The notes: generated from the sequence alone by a model not told the origin. A stretch of DNA of 64,000 nucleotides from Cynocephalus volans (GCF_027409185.1 NC_084463.1:158821869-158885868); one strand, 5' to 3'. Shown: positions 1-37,929, numbered from the stretch's first letter. Made by a program: numbers and translations.

Positions 1-3000
1 TCTAGGTCCCACCGAAGGAAAAAGAGCAAAGCGTAAAATCGTGAGGTGTAGTGTAATCATGTGCTGTTTCCATCTACCTGACTCTTTCACTTCTTTCTCC
101 ACGATAATCACGAGTCCAGAGAACCAACCCATCATGTTATTGTGAAGCTGATGTCATGAAGCCCTCTTCATGGTGTACTGTTTTCTACTACAGGATTTGA
201 TAGTCACTTAAATCTGTAAATTCCTCATTTTGCACAAGCTATTTTGTTGAGTTTTCTCTCCTTTGCAACTAAGGGAATTCTAGACAGGTCTACTTGTGGC
301 TCTTGGAATGCCTAAAGAGATGAGACTAGTGAAGTCTCTAACAGGTTTTTCTCCCATTTTCAGAGACTGACAGGTCAATAGTGCCATATATGCCTTTTTT
401 TCCCCACACTTGTCTTATGACCATATATCTGCCAGGCTTCTCATGTTTGGAGTCTGGGTGTATATTCTTGATGAACAAACCTTGACGAGCTTCTCCCACC
501 CCACCCTGAGCTCAGCCTTGCAGAGTAATAGTCTTGAGTGTGAGGCCCCAAAATGTTGTTTTATCAGTGACCTATAGACAGTTATTGGAACACTGATTTC
601 CTATTGCCCTCTGAAGCCCTAGGACTTTGGAGGAGGTGCTGCAGGGCTGCCCTGGACACCCACCCACAGAACATAGCAGGATGGAAGAACAGAACCCTCA
701 GCATCCGCATTTGAGCGAGACTTACAGAAGCTTGCTATATGCCCCCTGAGGTGGTGGCAAAACTTACTCCTGTTATGGTTGTGTCAGACTGGTCTCCCTG
801 AGACACCAAAGCTGCCCTCTTGATGGGTTTCACCATCCAGGCAAGCTCTGCTATAGCCACAAGGTTGGTGGTCTCTGTGCTGCATTAATCCCAAAAAGCT
901 GATCAGTATTGAAGAGGTTTGATGCTCCATAGATCCCTAGTCCCTCCCTGGACTGAGTTCACACCCCACCCCCCATAAAGAGGGCACACCTTGTTGCTTC
1001 GGCTCTTGTGAGCAGATACTGCATGTGGGTAATCACAGCTCATTGTCTATACTCTGCAGAGACCTTCCATCCCAGAGGTGCCATAGATGGGTTTAAAAAG
1101 TTTATCCTACTCATTAATAATATATTACTACTCGCCTACTAGCAAAGGCCTTATATTAAGATTACATACAATTGATTCTCCCCTGCTAGTGAACCCCATG
1201 GATGGCACAGCCCTTTGCCCTGCCCAAATTGTCCCTATAGTGGGACATCTTTGGGCTTTAGCTACCCTCTTCGCCTATTCATCTCTGAGTTCATTATAAA
1301 TAAGCTCTTTATTTCAATTTCCCTATTCCACCAAGTGGAGACATTACTGCTATAAACATCTATCCAGTTGAAGCACTGGACAGAGCTGGGTGAGTGGGGA
1401 AGTCTGTTTAGAGAGCCACGAAGCCTGGAGTAGAAACCATGGAGATGAACTCATAGCCATAGGGTGACAGAAGGTCCTCACAGAGATGTTTCTGAAGCAT
1501 GTAAAATGGCACCTGGAACAGCACAAACACTCGACAAATGCAACTATTGTCATTACTTTTTCCCAACAACTGCCAGCAGAGCATATCTGCAAGGGCATCC
1601 AGTCGAGCAGATGCCCCTCTGGCTGCCTGCGGGAAGCTTTGGGCCCCATTTCACCCAGAGCTGCTCCATTTTTTCCCTCTTTTACACTGGGCAGCTCAAT
1701 GGTATTATGCCTGAAGAGAGGGCTCTGTAGCTAACGAAAAGTTTGGAAGCCACTGCTCGGGAAAATTGATGGAGAACACAGGTTCCTTTTATTTCTGCCT
1801 TAGAACCCACAGCCAACCCTGACCATTTCTCGTGGGTTCAAGTAAAGGTGGGGGTCGCCACTTTTCATCAAGACAAAAAGACAGGAAACCTGTGGCCTCC
1901 ACTGTTTTTTTCAAAAGCCCTTCTACCGAAGCAGAACTGGAAGTTCCCAAAATTAATCATTTATAACGCATCCTCATCTTGCTGTAAACTCAGTGATGTT
2001 TTAACTCTGAAGTTGAACTTTAAGCAATCTTTTTTAAAACAAATGTAAAAATTCATCTTTTCATATTTCACCTAGAGAAATGAATAATCTGAGTCACACA
2101 AAAAAATTTTTAAACTAAATGAACAACTACTATAGCCAAGCAAGGAAAAAACAAAAACACTTGCTCTGTACCAAGCAGCAGTGTGGGGTTCGTAAACAGT
2201 TGGCTTCTCATTAACAATCCTGCCCAGCTGAAAGTTGGCCTCAAAAGCACTGAGAATATAAACTTTGCTCAAACAGCCTTCTTAGAGTTTGTACAACCAT
2301 TCATTATTCTGCTAAAGTGACAAAAGAAGTTTCAACAGGAACTCTGTGGGGATCAAAATGGTCTATGATCACCAGAAGGCTGTGTCCAACCCTGACTCCC
2401 CTTGTGCTGTGCTTGTCTAGGTGTGATATAAACATCAAGTCCTACAGATTTACTCTCCTCTTTAAAATCTTACTTTTTTGGCCAAGCTCCCATGAAGCTT
2501 CTTTCATGACTGCAGAAAGTCCAGTTCTCTCTCAACATGTTCCAGAGGACACCAAAGGATGCTTGTGTGTTAAATCAACACGAAACCTCCCAGGTCTACT
2601 TGTTCCCTATGGACACCTCTGGTGGCCCCTGAGCCTCCTTTCTCCACAGCTGCAACCTTCTTGGATAGTACAAACCATGGGCACTGGTTCCTCCCTTTGT
2701 TCCCCAAGCAAAGCTAACAACAAACCTTAAAGATTAAAAAAAAAAATAGGCGATTATAAGACAAAAACTTAAAATTGGTAACTGGAGAGCAGCTTACCTC
2801 TACACCTGGTGTCTCAAAGGGCTCTCCTCTGGCCCGTTCTCCTGCAGCGTCTGGCCTGTTGCCCCAGTGGTGGGGACTCTTCTCCTTTTTTTGGTTGACA
2901 TCCCTGACTGACGTGTTCTCCAGTCCCTATCTCCCACTCCTGGCAGGCAAAATCAGACTGCTTTATGGCCGTAATAATCTCTGCAGAAGTGTTTCCTGAA

Positions 3001-4941
3001 GTCAGTCTTTCTGTCATTAAGCAAATATCTGGATTGCATGTGACACTGCTGGCTCCTGTGCCACTCATACTGGGCCTCCCTACCATTAAGGAACACGGCA
3101 TGTTCAAGTGGTCTGACTCTCCATGTAACATGCCACTGCCCCACTCACCAGCCTCCCCAAAAGTGAAAAATAAGCACACAAACAAAAGACCAGCATTTAA
3201 CTAATCTCAGAAACATTTGCATTCGGATTACTTTCCTTTAGGATTTTCTCCTCCTCCCCATCAACACTGGGCATGTGCCTTACATCTGCAAGACTAAAAA
3301 TGTTAACCCAAGTGGTCCCACTCAAAGCAGAGACTTCAGTTTCTATCCTAGAATGCAGGAGCTGCTATAGATTTTTCGAAAAAAAAAAAAAAACACTTTA
3401 AGAAACCTTCCCGTCTTCGTCTCCAAAGTGTGGGCTGTGCATTTAGAGCTCACGGCTTTATGGACAGTCTGGAAGTGGGAAGAACTGCTGTCCAGCAGGT
3501 GGTCTTTGCCCCATGCACAATTGTGCCTTGTGTCCTATCAACAGATTCAGAACTTCTCACGGTCAGCCCTGACCACTAGGCTCAGGCAAAGGTGGGGGCT
3601 TGGCACTTGTAGACACTCAAAAATGTTGGTTGAGAGAGAACATAAGCTCTAATTGCTCTGGAGAGTCTCTACCCTACTGCGTTCAAACCAGAAAGAAGCC
3701 AGAGAAGTGTCTTTTCCAGACATAAGCAAGAAATGGAGGAGTCCTTTGTCTAGAAGTTACTAAACATTCCTTGGTGTCAGGAAGTTATTTGTTACGAATC
3801 ATCCAGCTTGTTGGATTAAAGATTAATATGGCCCATGATTTCGAAGTCAGGTTAAGATGAACAGATTCACTAAAACATGACTGAGTAGTTGAAAGCTAAA
3901 AAGAATATACTTTATAAAATATAAATTCCTGGCACTCAGGTTTTGCTGCAAAAGAAATCTCAATCTAGACCATATAATGAATAAAGAGAGTGAAGCAAGA
4001 GCTGTTAGGAACTCAACTGATGTTTTTGGTTTGCGGGGAGAGATGTTCTAGGCATTTCCAGAGCCACAAGACACAAGAGAATCCTTCTCTAGCCTACTTG
4101 GGTGATTTCAACTGTCAACTAACACGACAATCTCCAGTCATAACTTCAGATCTTCCAACATGTCAACATTCTTCAAAACACAAAAACCACTTCTTCCTCT
4201 CCCTCATTCACACAGTAGAGATCAATTGATTAAACTATTTTAAATATTTTTCTGAAATCAGTGAGAATAGAAACTCCATATTTTCTCATAATTAAAGGTA
4301 GAAAGGGAAGATAAATGTTCTTATCAATTAAAGTTTAAATCAAGGATTTTTAAACAATAAAGAGTAAAGTTGCTGTGTAATTTTTAAAAGAAAACACATT
4401 TCTTGGGAATTGTGTTCCTAGATTAAGGCACAGTTGGTCCTGAATAGCAAGTCACAGTTTTCCTTACAGTTCTCCCTGAGCTACACTGTGGGTAGGAAAG
4501 GGCAGGACTAATATGAATGGGAAGAAGTCAGAGACATTGTCGTTCAATAAAAAGAACTTCTGGAAAAGTTCTTTGTTACTGGAAATTATCAAGCAGAGGC
4601 TTGAGGGATGTTTCTGATGGTATCGGAGCATGATAGCCCAGGGTCAGCCTAAGAAATTCCTACAAAGACAGTAAAATTAGACAAGCATGTGAAATGCCTA
4701 GCACAGTGCCTGGCGCATAATACACAATACATATTAGTTCTTTCTGACCTGAGATTCCATGGGTCTATGATCACATATATTGGATGTATTTCTGGGGAGG
4801 TAATTGAATACATTCTAGATTCTTCCCGAAGTTCACAATTTTCTTAAATGGGGCCATCGAAAGAGAAAGTCGGGGGGAAAGAAAGCATGTTCTTTTTGCT
4901 GGTGTCAGTGGCTCTTCCTCTACTTGGAGTCTTCAACACCT
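1..4941. other. Region downstream of PLAAT5, no gene recognised
   Basis: No exon, RNA gene or well-preserved repeat was recognised here. The only hints are an LTR-like end near 1160-1330 (AAATAAGCTCTTTATT) and a decayed MIR-like text near 4690-4730. The PLAAT5 3'UTR must extend some distance below 4942, but its end was not found. Confidence 0.5.
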
Positions 4942-29468
<24,527 letters not shown>

Positions 29469-29587
29469 CCCGCCGCCACGACCAAGCCGGCCCCCGGGCC
29501 TCGCAACGGACAACGCGCCCGGCCAGTCCCCAGAGGGCGCGGCCCCAGGTCCGCGGAGCCGCGGGCGGCGAAGCTACGAACTGCGGG

Positions 29588-29738
29588 GGGCGGGGCGAGG
29601 GCGCGCGGGGCAAACGGCGGGGGCGCGCGGGGCGGGGGCGCGCGGGGGCGAGGGCGCGCGGGGCGGGGGCGCGCGGGGCAAACGGCGGGGGCGCGCGGGG
29701 CGGAGGCGCGCGGGGCAAACGGCGGGGGCGCGCGGGGC
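29588..29738. repeat. GC-rich minisatellite 112-280 bp upstream of the PLAAT5 ATG
   Basis: The core GGCGCGCGGGGC recurs about eight times. Between the cores are GGGGGCG or CAAACGGCGGG spacers, and the CAAACGGCGGG version occurs three times. The array is almost pure G/C, with G-runs on the plus strand that could form G-quadruplexes. It lies in the inferred 5'UTR or promoter of PLAAT5. The long plus-strand open frame across it is a by-product of the repeat. Confidence 0.8.
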
Positions 29739-29799
29739 GCCCAGGAACAGAGGGTGGCGCGAAAGCGCGCGCTTGCAGGCTCTGGAATCTGGGGGGTTT

Positions 29800-30346
29800 T
29801 GAGAGGAAAGGCAGGACAAAGGGGCGTAGGAGCTTATTCGGGGGTGGAAGGTAACGCAAAACAATATGAGCAAAGGCTCAGAGGTGGCATCTGTGTGACT
29901 GGGGAGACTGAATGTTTTGGCGCAGGGGAGCGACATGTGGAGGGGGAGGTTGAGACCAGATTAGGAAGCCTTGCGAGGCACACTCAGGAGACAAAATCCT
30001 GAGGGATTCAGTTTTTCATTTTAAAATACATATATGTTATATATGTAAGTGTAATATGTACATCTAGAATCGATGCAAAAGAATACGTGGAATACATGAA
30101 GCTACGGAACGTGATGAAATGGCTCCCCAGGAACACCCCATCGCACTTAAGGACTGGAACGCGCCTGGTGCAGCTGCTCTGGCCTGTGTGTTCTGCCTTA
30201 TCCCACCTTTCTGCCCCCGCCCCACCCACGTAACCTCTTTCCTGAGTCTTCGACCTTGCCCTTGCTTTTAAGAAGTTTTTTCAATCGCTTCTTTTCATCT
30301 CTGATACATTGTTTTGTTTTGATTATTTTAAACTTTATAAAAATGG
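29800..30346. other. Upstream flank of PLAAT5, no gene seen
   Basis: The GC content drops sharply after 29790. Short open frames here come from the edge of the CpG island. No exon facing the other way, as a bidirectional promoter would need, could be supported. Confidence 0.45.
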
Positions 30347-30498
30347 TGCTATAGTCTGGATGTTTGCATCCAAAATGTTTGGTTGCCAAAATTCATATGC
30401 TGAAATCCTAACCCCACAGAAAGAGAAATACCACATGTTCTCACTTATTGGTGGGAGCTAAAAATAAATAAATAAATTCACACACACCCACACACACA

Positions 30499-30538
<40 letters not shown>

Positions 30539-31055
30539 CAGGGGGGGGGGGAGAAGACATAACAACTACAGTTCCTTGAAGTTGATAGACAAGCAAACAG
30601 AAAGGACATTGTTGGGGGGGAGGGGGGAGAGGGAGGAGGGAGGGAGACTTTAGTAAGGGGCAACAATAATCAATCACATTGTATATCGACAAAATAAAAA
30701 AAAATTTTTTTTAAAAGAGCTCAATATATTCTACCGTAAAAAAAAAAAAAAAAACAAAGTGATGGCATTAGGAGGCAGAGCCTTTGGGAGGTGATTAGGT
30801 CATGGGGTGAAGGCCTCATGAGTGGCATTACTGTCCATATACAGGAGGCCAGGGAGAATCAGCCAGCACCTTCCCCCACGTGAGGATACAACCATTGCCA
30901 TCTACAAACCAGAAAGTGGGCCCTCACCAGACGCAATTGCAGGTGCTTTGATCTTGGACTTCCCAGACTCCAGAACTATGAGAAATAAATTTCTTTTATT
31001 TATAAGCTACCTAGTTTATGATATTTTATTATAGCAGCCTGAACAATCTAAGACA
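30347..31055 (+). mobile_element. MaLR solo LTR (MST/MLT1 type) split by a young L1 tail
   Basis: The LTR starts TGCTATAGTCTGGATGTTTG and ends CAATCTAAGACA, with flanks AATGG and ACTGG as a near-perfect 5-bp duplication. Its middle is interrupted at about 30420-30757 by other sequence. After the gap it resumes CAAAGTGATGGCATTAGG and runs to the AATAAA-containing end. Confidence 0.78.
30421..30757 (+). mobile_element. 5'-truncated L1 3' end nested in the LTR
   Basis: It starts with the L1 ORF2/3'UTR boundary text (ATACCACATGTTCTCACTTA then GGTGGGAGCTAAAAATAAAT). It then has a CA repeat, a long G/purine tract and the L1 end ACATTGTATATCGAC followed by A-rich tails. Low decay suggests a fairly recent insertion. 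The 3' side holds two A-runs separated by about 36 bp, so the right end is approximate. Confidence 0.72.
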
Positions 31056-34000
31056 ACTGGTATCATGCTGTATGTTCTCTTCTGCAACTTTTTTCTTTCA
31101 AAGTTGTTTCTATAATACATACACATTGCTGTGTAGACCTGTAATTCATTTTCACTGTTGTGAAATAGTTCATATGTGAATATACTACAATTTACTGATC
31201 CGGTGATAAAACCACTTGGTTGTTTTTTGTTTTGTTGTGTTTTGTTTTCCCGTTTGGGGTAGGACACAACCAAAAAGAACCCAAATTGTGACCTGGTGTA
31301 TGTATGCAAGAGATTCCATGGGATTTAATACCTAGGGGGGGTATGCAAATGTTCAACTTTACAATGAAACTCTAGAACATTTTCCCAATTGGTGATACAA
31401 ATTTCACTTCTACCAGCAATGCATAAGAATTCTTACTGACTTGCATTTTCACCAACACTTAGTACTGTCACATTCTTAACTGCTTCAGGTAGGTGAATAT
31501 GAAATAGTATTTCACTGAAGTTTGAATTGCATTTCCCTGATCACTAATAAAGTTGAGACCTTTGCATATATTTATCAGCCATTTAGATTTTCTCTTTTAA
31601 AAAGTGCCTGTTCATGTCTTTTGCCCATTTTTCTCTGGAATTCTTTTCTTATTGATTTGTAGCAGTTCTTTGTACATCCTTGATACTCATCTTTAGTCAA
31701 TTATACTTGTTTACAAAATTTTCTTCCAGATCATAACTTGTCTTTTCAAGTAATTTTCTTCATGATGTCTTCTGATGAAAAGAAGGTATTAACTTTATTG
31801 AAGCAGAATTAATAAATCATTTCTTAATGGCCAGCTGTCTTTTCATGATGTCCTCCCTTGCCCTGAAATTAAAGAATATATATATATTTTACCTTTTTAA
31901 ATGTTTTTAAAATTTGCCTTTTTCATTTAATCTATTTGGAACTGATTTTTGTGTATGTGGGAGGCAGGAATCCAATTTCATTTTTTCATATGCATAGTTA
32001 TTTATCTCAGCATCACTTATTGATAGTTTCTCCTTTTCCAGTGATAAACAAGGTCACCTCTGTCCTGTATCAGGCTTTCATGAATGAGCAGTAATATCGT
32101 CAACTCTATTCTGTTCCACTGGTAAATGTGTCTGTCTTTGTACTATTATCATGTGATCTAATTACTACATCTTTATGATAAATCTTGATGTATGGATATC
32201 TGGAGATTCCTCCCTCCTTATTATTCCTCAGGAGCTTCCTAACTATCTTGGGCTTTTGCTCTTCAATATAAATTTCAGAATTTGCTCATCAAGTTGCTTA
32301 AAATACTCTGTTGGCATTTTGATTGGAATTACATTGAATCAATAAATTAGCTTGCAATTTTGACATCTGTCTTAGTCCATTTTCTGCCATACCTGAAACT
32401 GGGTAATTGATAAAGAAATGAAATTTATTTCTTACAGTTCTGGAGTCTGGGAAGCCCAAGGCCAAGAGGCCACATCTGGTGAGGGCCTTCTTGCTGGTGG
32501 AGACTCTTCTGCAGAGTCCTGAGGTGGCACAGGGTATCACATGGTGAAGGGGGCTGAATGTGCTAAGGTGCTAGCTCAGGTCTCTTTTCCTCTTCTTATA
32601 AAGCCACCAATTCTGCTCCCATGATAACCCATTAATCCATCAATCCATTAATCTACAAATGGAATAATTTACGAGGGCAGAGCCATCATGATCCATTCAT
32701 GACAGCACCACCTCGTAAAGGCACCACCTTTCAATATTGGCACACAGGAGAATAAGTTTCAACATGAGTTTTGGGGGGGACATTTAAACAATAGCATTCT
32801 GTCCTTGACCCCCCAAAACTCATGTCCTTTTCACATACAAATACTCATTCTATCTCCATAGCCCCAAAGTCTTAACTCATTCTAGCACCACCTCAATAGC
32901 CCAAAGTCTCATCTGTGAAATCAAGACAAGATATCTACTTCCAAGATACGATGGTGGGACAGGTACAAGGTACACATTCCCTTTCCAAAAGGGAGAAATA
33001 GGCCAAAAGGAGGGGGTAATAGGCCCTAAGCAGGTGTACAGCCCAGCAGGGCAGACATTAAATCTTAAAGCTGGAGAATAATCTCCCTTGATTCCATGTC
33101 TGACATCCTCTGTACACTGGTGTGAGTGCTGGACCCCCTCAGGCAGCCCCGCCTTCATGGCTTTCCTTGGCTCAGCCCACACCTCAGCTTTCCCAGGCTG
33201 GCATTTCATGCTGGAAGCTCTACAGTCCTGGGGTCTTGGTGGTGGTCCCACTCCTGCAGCTCCATAGGCATTGCCCTAGTAGGGGCTCTCTGCAGTGGCT
33301 CCACCCCTGTGACAAGTTCTGCTTGGACTGGCAAGCTGTTCAATATATACTTTGAAATATAGGTGGAATCTGCCATGCTTTTGTATCTGTTGTATTCTGT
33401 GGGCCTACAGAATTAATACCACATGGACACCTTCAAGGTTTATGTCTGTGCCCCCTGGAGCAATAGGTCAAGCTGCACGTGGGGCTGCTTCAGCCACAGC
33501 TGGGGCTGCCAAGAAATACTCCACTGGAATGCAGGGAGCAGAGACCTGAGGTGGCCCTCGGCATTGACCCCATGGAGGACACCCTGAGCCTATCGTCAAA
33601 AATCATTCTGCCCTTCTGTGCTCTGGGCCTGTGATGGGAGAAGCAGCCTCAAAGATCTTTGAAATACTTTCAGAGTCTTTCTCCATTCTCTTGATGATCC
33701 CTTTTCTGTGTATTTACGTCTTTAGCAAAAGGTCACTGGGCCATACCCTTGGCTTCTTCTTCCAAACACAGTTTTTTACTCTTTACATGGCCAGACTGAG
33801 AGTTTTACAAACCTTTCTGCTTTGTTTCCCTTTTGATTGTAAATTGTGTCTTTAAGTTATTCTTATCCTTTCACAGCTTAGCATAGGTGGTTAAAAGTAG
33901 CTGTGCAGCAGTTGGAATGCTTCGCTGCTTAGATATTTCTTCCACCAAATATTCTAATTTATTGCTCTTAAGTTCTACATTCCATAAAGCATTCAGGCAT

Positions 34001-35265
34001 GGACACAGTACAGACCAGTTGTTTGCCAGTGTGTAACAAGGATGACCTTTATTTCAGTTTTCAATATCTTGTTCCTCAGTTCTATCTAAAACCTCATCAA
34101 AATGGCCTTTTTCTGTCCGTATTTCTATCAGCATTCTGGTCATGACCACTTATCCAAACCTTCCCTGGCCTTCTTGTCTTCTAGGCCCTCACCAGAATCT
34201 GGGCTTTTTCTAGCCTGCTCCTCCAAATTTTTCCAGCCTGTATCCATTGCCCAGTTTCAAAGCCGCTTCCATATTTTCAGATATTCATCATAAGCAACAT
34301 TCCCACTTCTCTACCAATTCTCTGTTTCAGTTCATTTTCTGTTGCTCATAACAGAATACCCGAAACTGAGTAATTTATAAATTTTTAAAAAATTATTTCT
34401 TACAGTTCTGAGTCTGGGAGATCCAAGGTTGAGGAGCCACATATGGGGAGGGTCTTCTTGCTGGTGGGGAACTCGGCAAATTCCCAAGGTAGTGCAGGGT
34501 ATCACATGGGGAGGGGGCTGAGTGTGCTAATGTGCTAGCTCAGGTCTCTCTTCCTCTTCTTATAAAGCCACAGTTCCACTCCTATGATAATCCATTAATC
34601 CATTAGTTCATGAATGGATTAATTCATTCCTCAGGCCAGAGTCATCATGATCCAATCACCTCTTAAAGGCACCACCTCTCAACACTGCCACACTGAAGAT
34701 TAAGTTTTAACCTAAGTTTTAGAGGGGGCATTCAAACCATAGCAACATCTTTACAAAACTGAGTCTTCTAACCCACTATGTATTTTATCTCTGTTTTTGT
34801 TAAGTCTTCTTTAACATCTTTCAATGAAGTTTTATAAGATTCTTCAAAAAGATCTAATCATAGGTATGTTACATTTTTCCATCTACTCCTTTGGAAGTTT
34901 ACACTCTGTTCTTTTACTTATTGCCTTTGAAATTTTAACATGTATGCTTAAAGGCTAAAATTAATATTCTAAACACTGGTCTGAAACAATGCAAGAAAAC
35001 CAGAACACTTTTACTCCCATTTTCTCCTCCTGTGCTATTTTAGTTCCGCTCTTTTTCTAATCCTGAATTCACATCATTATTATAATTATTACCATGATTA
35101 TATTATGCAGACATACGTTTAGATTTACCTACGTGTTTGCCACCACCATTCCTCATCATTCCTTCTTGCATCACAGACCTTCCCTCTGAAGTCACCTTTT
35201 TTCTTCCTAAGATACAGATAGCCCTTGAAGATCCTGTAGTGCAGGTCTGTTGGTGATTAGCTCCT
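31056..35265 (-). mobile_element. Old L1, minus strand, split by a MaLR provirus
   Basis: Reverse L1 ORF2 text runs from 31056 to 32362 (for example GAACATTTTCCCAATTGG, TTCTTTGTACATCCTTGATA) and resumes after 34750 (CTTTAACATCTTTCAATGAA) to about 35265. The join is continuous once the inserted provirus at 32368-34744 is removed. Confidence 0.75.
32368..34744 (-). mobile_element. MaLR (MST/THE1-type) provirus with two LTRs
   Basis: Two LTRs in reverse orientation, 32368-32796 and 34323-34744, bracket about 1.5 kb of internal sequence. A perfect 5-bp target-site duplication, ACATC, lies at 32363-32367 and 34745-34749. The internal part is short, as usual for these gag-derived non-autonomous ERVL relatives, and has no long open frame. 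Confidence 0.88.
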
Positions 35266-35964
35266 GGCTCTCACAGCACCCAGATGAGGACCTCAGAGCT
35301 CCCTGTGGCGTGACGAGGAGGAGCTGAGGTGGAGAAGCACAAGCCACAGGGCTGGCCAGGCAGTGAGATGGGGCTGGAGGGTGGGAGGAGAAAGGAATCC
35401 TACTTCTAGAAAGGTCCAAAGGGAGACCCAGGTGCCTCTCCGAGAATGCTGAAATAAAACAACCTTGTCTGCACACTATCTCTACAGAGACCACATAAGC
35501 AAAGGCTCCAGCTCTAGGATGAAAACTGCACAGAATTAGAGGGAATCCCCAGACTGCCCTGTGGCTTGCCAGGATCTGTCAACTCTGTTCCTGCCCCCTG
35601 GCCCCAACTGCAGAGGAGGTCGTCATTAAAGAGGAGAGAGGAAGACAAGGCGTCCTTTAGGTGAACAGTCCTTCCTGCCTCCCCTCCCAGGGTACTGCAG
35701 TGGGAGGGAGGGTGCCCAAGGGAGCAAACTGTGCTCCCCCCACTTTCAGACTCAAGCCATGCATCTCACCTGACGTGAATAGGACTTGAGATCAAAAGGT
35801 TTTCATTAGTTGAGTTGTGAGTTTTGTTTTGATTTTTCACTTTTTATTATAGAAATGTTCACCACCATATAAAAGTAGAGAAAACAGAATAATGGATCCC
35901 ATTTACCTTCACCCAGCTTCTGCAGTTATCAGTATGTGGTCAGTCTTGTTTTATCTACATCCTC

Positions 35965-36771
35965 TGTTAAAAGAAAAACTTTAGACAAATTAAATTTAAC
36001 AGAGTTTAATTGAGAAAGGAATGATTTGCAAATTAGGCAGCTTGCCAGAATCAGAATATGTTCAGAGCAACTCCCAGGCTGCCACATGGTCAGCTAAGAT
36101 TTACAAACATAAAGGGAAAGGGATGTTAGGAAATTGGAGTGAGTTACAGAAACAGGTGGATTGGTTACAGCTGGGTGTTTGTCTTGTTTGAACATGGTTT
36201 GAATAGTTGGCTCCTGGTAATTGTCTGAGACTCCGCTGCTTGTTACAAGAATAAGGTTATAGTCTGTTTGCACATCAGGTTAGTTTACAGTTCACTATGT
36301 CTAAAAAACTTTAACCAAATTTAATTTAGCAACCCCCTCCCCACCCCCCGCCTTTTGGTCAACATCTCAATTTTGAGAGATTGACCAAAACTTTAGGCAC
36401 TGACATCACTCTCTGTTACCATTGAAAATGGATTTATTTGTTCTCAAGTCTCACTGGGAAATAGAAGAACAGTAGGTTTTAAAAGGTAGGATCAAGGAAA
36501 GAACAACAAAAAGAAAAACCAAAAACCTAATTCGCATCAGGTTACTTTTTCATAAAAATTAGAGCAGAGGGGACTTCCTTCTTATGCTGGAATCTGTTTT
36601 CAGTAGAAAAAAAAAAACTGGTCTGTTTTGAGCTATATCTGCTTTCTTAAAGTTACAGTTTGATTATGTGGCACTTAATATGAGTGACTGCATTTGGTTT
36701 GGTGTGATCTTTTGGGGACTAGCGCAGGAACTCAGTACAAAACAATGGCCTCCCATAATTTTTGTTTAACA
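35965..36771. mobile_element. Solo LTR inside an older LINE-like repeat
   Basis: The piece starts TGTTAAAAGAAAAACTTTAG and ends TTTTTGTTTAACA. It interrupts an older repeat whose text continues at 36772 (CCCCAACCACTTTCTCTACA). The interior contains TTGGTTACAGCTGGGTGTTT and a C-rich tract near 36335. It looks like an ancient ERV LTR; the family was not identified. Confidence 0.55.
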
Positions 36772-37058
36772 CCCCAACCACTTTCTCTACACTCAGATTA
36801 CTTTGAAGCACATGCCAGATTTCATCTGCAAATATTTCAGTACATATCTCTAAAAGATAAAGAATCTTTTAAAAAGAAAGATGACAATACCATTAGCACC
36901 TTTAAAAACATTTTAGCAGTTCCATGTTATCAGATCAACTGAAATTCACATTTCTCTGATTTTTACACTTTTTTTGTTTGTTTGTTTGAACCAAAATCCA
37001 AGTAAAGTTCATAAATTGTAACTGGTTGACATGTCTCAAATTTCTTTTAGTTAAAATA

Positions 37059-37388
37059 CAGTCTGGAAACTGCAGCCCACAAAGAATTAAATCCTGCCTA
37101 ATGCCTGTTTTTGTATGACCCTCAAGCTAAGATTGGTTTTATACGGTTAAAAGGATAAAAAATAAATAAAAGAATAATTCTTTGTCATGTGAAAAGCCTA
37201 TGAAATTCAACTTTCAGTGTCCATAAATAAAGTCTTATTTGAACATAGCCACACGTTTAATTTACATATCGTCTGTGACAACTTCTACAAGGGCCACGTT
37301 GAGTATTTGCCGCAGAGATGAGATGGCCTTCAAAGCCTGAAATATTTACTGTCTGGCTCTTCACACAAGAAAGTTTACCAACCTCTAA
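37059..37388 (+). mobile_element. hAT-type MITE, copy 1
   Basis: The sequence CAGTCTGGAAACTGCAGCCC ... AAAGTTTACCAACCTCTAAC contains the family stretch AAGTCTTATTTGAACATAGC and ends in an imperfect inverted repeat. The same family lies in the other orientation at 61930-62518. Confidence 0.65.
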
Positions 37389-37929
37389 CCTCTAGGTTTC
37401 TCCTCCACCTTGTTTTTCCTTGTAATTTTTTAATTGAAGAGACTGGATCATTTGTCCTGTAAAGTCTCCCATGGTCTGTATTTTGCTGCTGTTTTTCAAC
37501 ACTGTCATTTCCCCCCTATATTCTCTACAAACTGGTAGTTAAATCTAGAGACTCAAATTCAGGTTAGTTTTTTTGTTTTGTTTTTTCTTTTAGGATTTTA
37601 CTAATGACAATGTGCTCTTCGGTCAGGAGGCCCATATGTCTGCTTCTCTTTCTTTTCATGATGTCAGCAACCTCTGATGACCAGTGCTAACCTGGATTGA
37701 GTTCCAGGAACCAGCAGTGACTGGAAGGTTATGGGATCCAACTGAGATATGATGGGGTCTGCAACCTAGCAGGGAAGAGACATTCAACAGATATGATCAA
37801 GAGTAGTGGTTAGAAAGAAAATCAAGCTGCTGCAGGCTCTGAGTTGAGATTCCCCAATAACCCTACGATCCATATTGGGGTGTGGGGGGCATTAATAGGA
37901 CATATATCAAAGTAATGAGAAGTAGTACA

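Larger units (their letters stand above)
35820..37660. mobile_element. Ancient LINE-like repeat hosting two insertions
   Basis: The pieces 35820-35964, 36772-37058 and 37389-37660 read as one old mammalian repeat (AAGTAGAGAAAACAGAATAA, ATATTTCAGTACATATCTCT, GATCATTTGTCCTGTAAAGT). An LTR and a hAT element are inserted in it. I believe it is L1-related, but the family name is uncertain. Confidence 0.5.

Noticed and set aside
33122-33855. Open frames inside the MaLR provirus
   Set aside because: They are short, mutually overlapping and lie in reverse-oriented non-autonomous LTR-element sequence.
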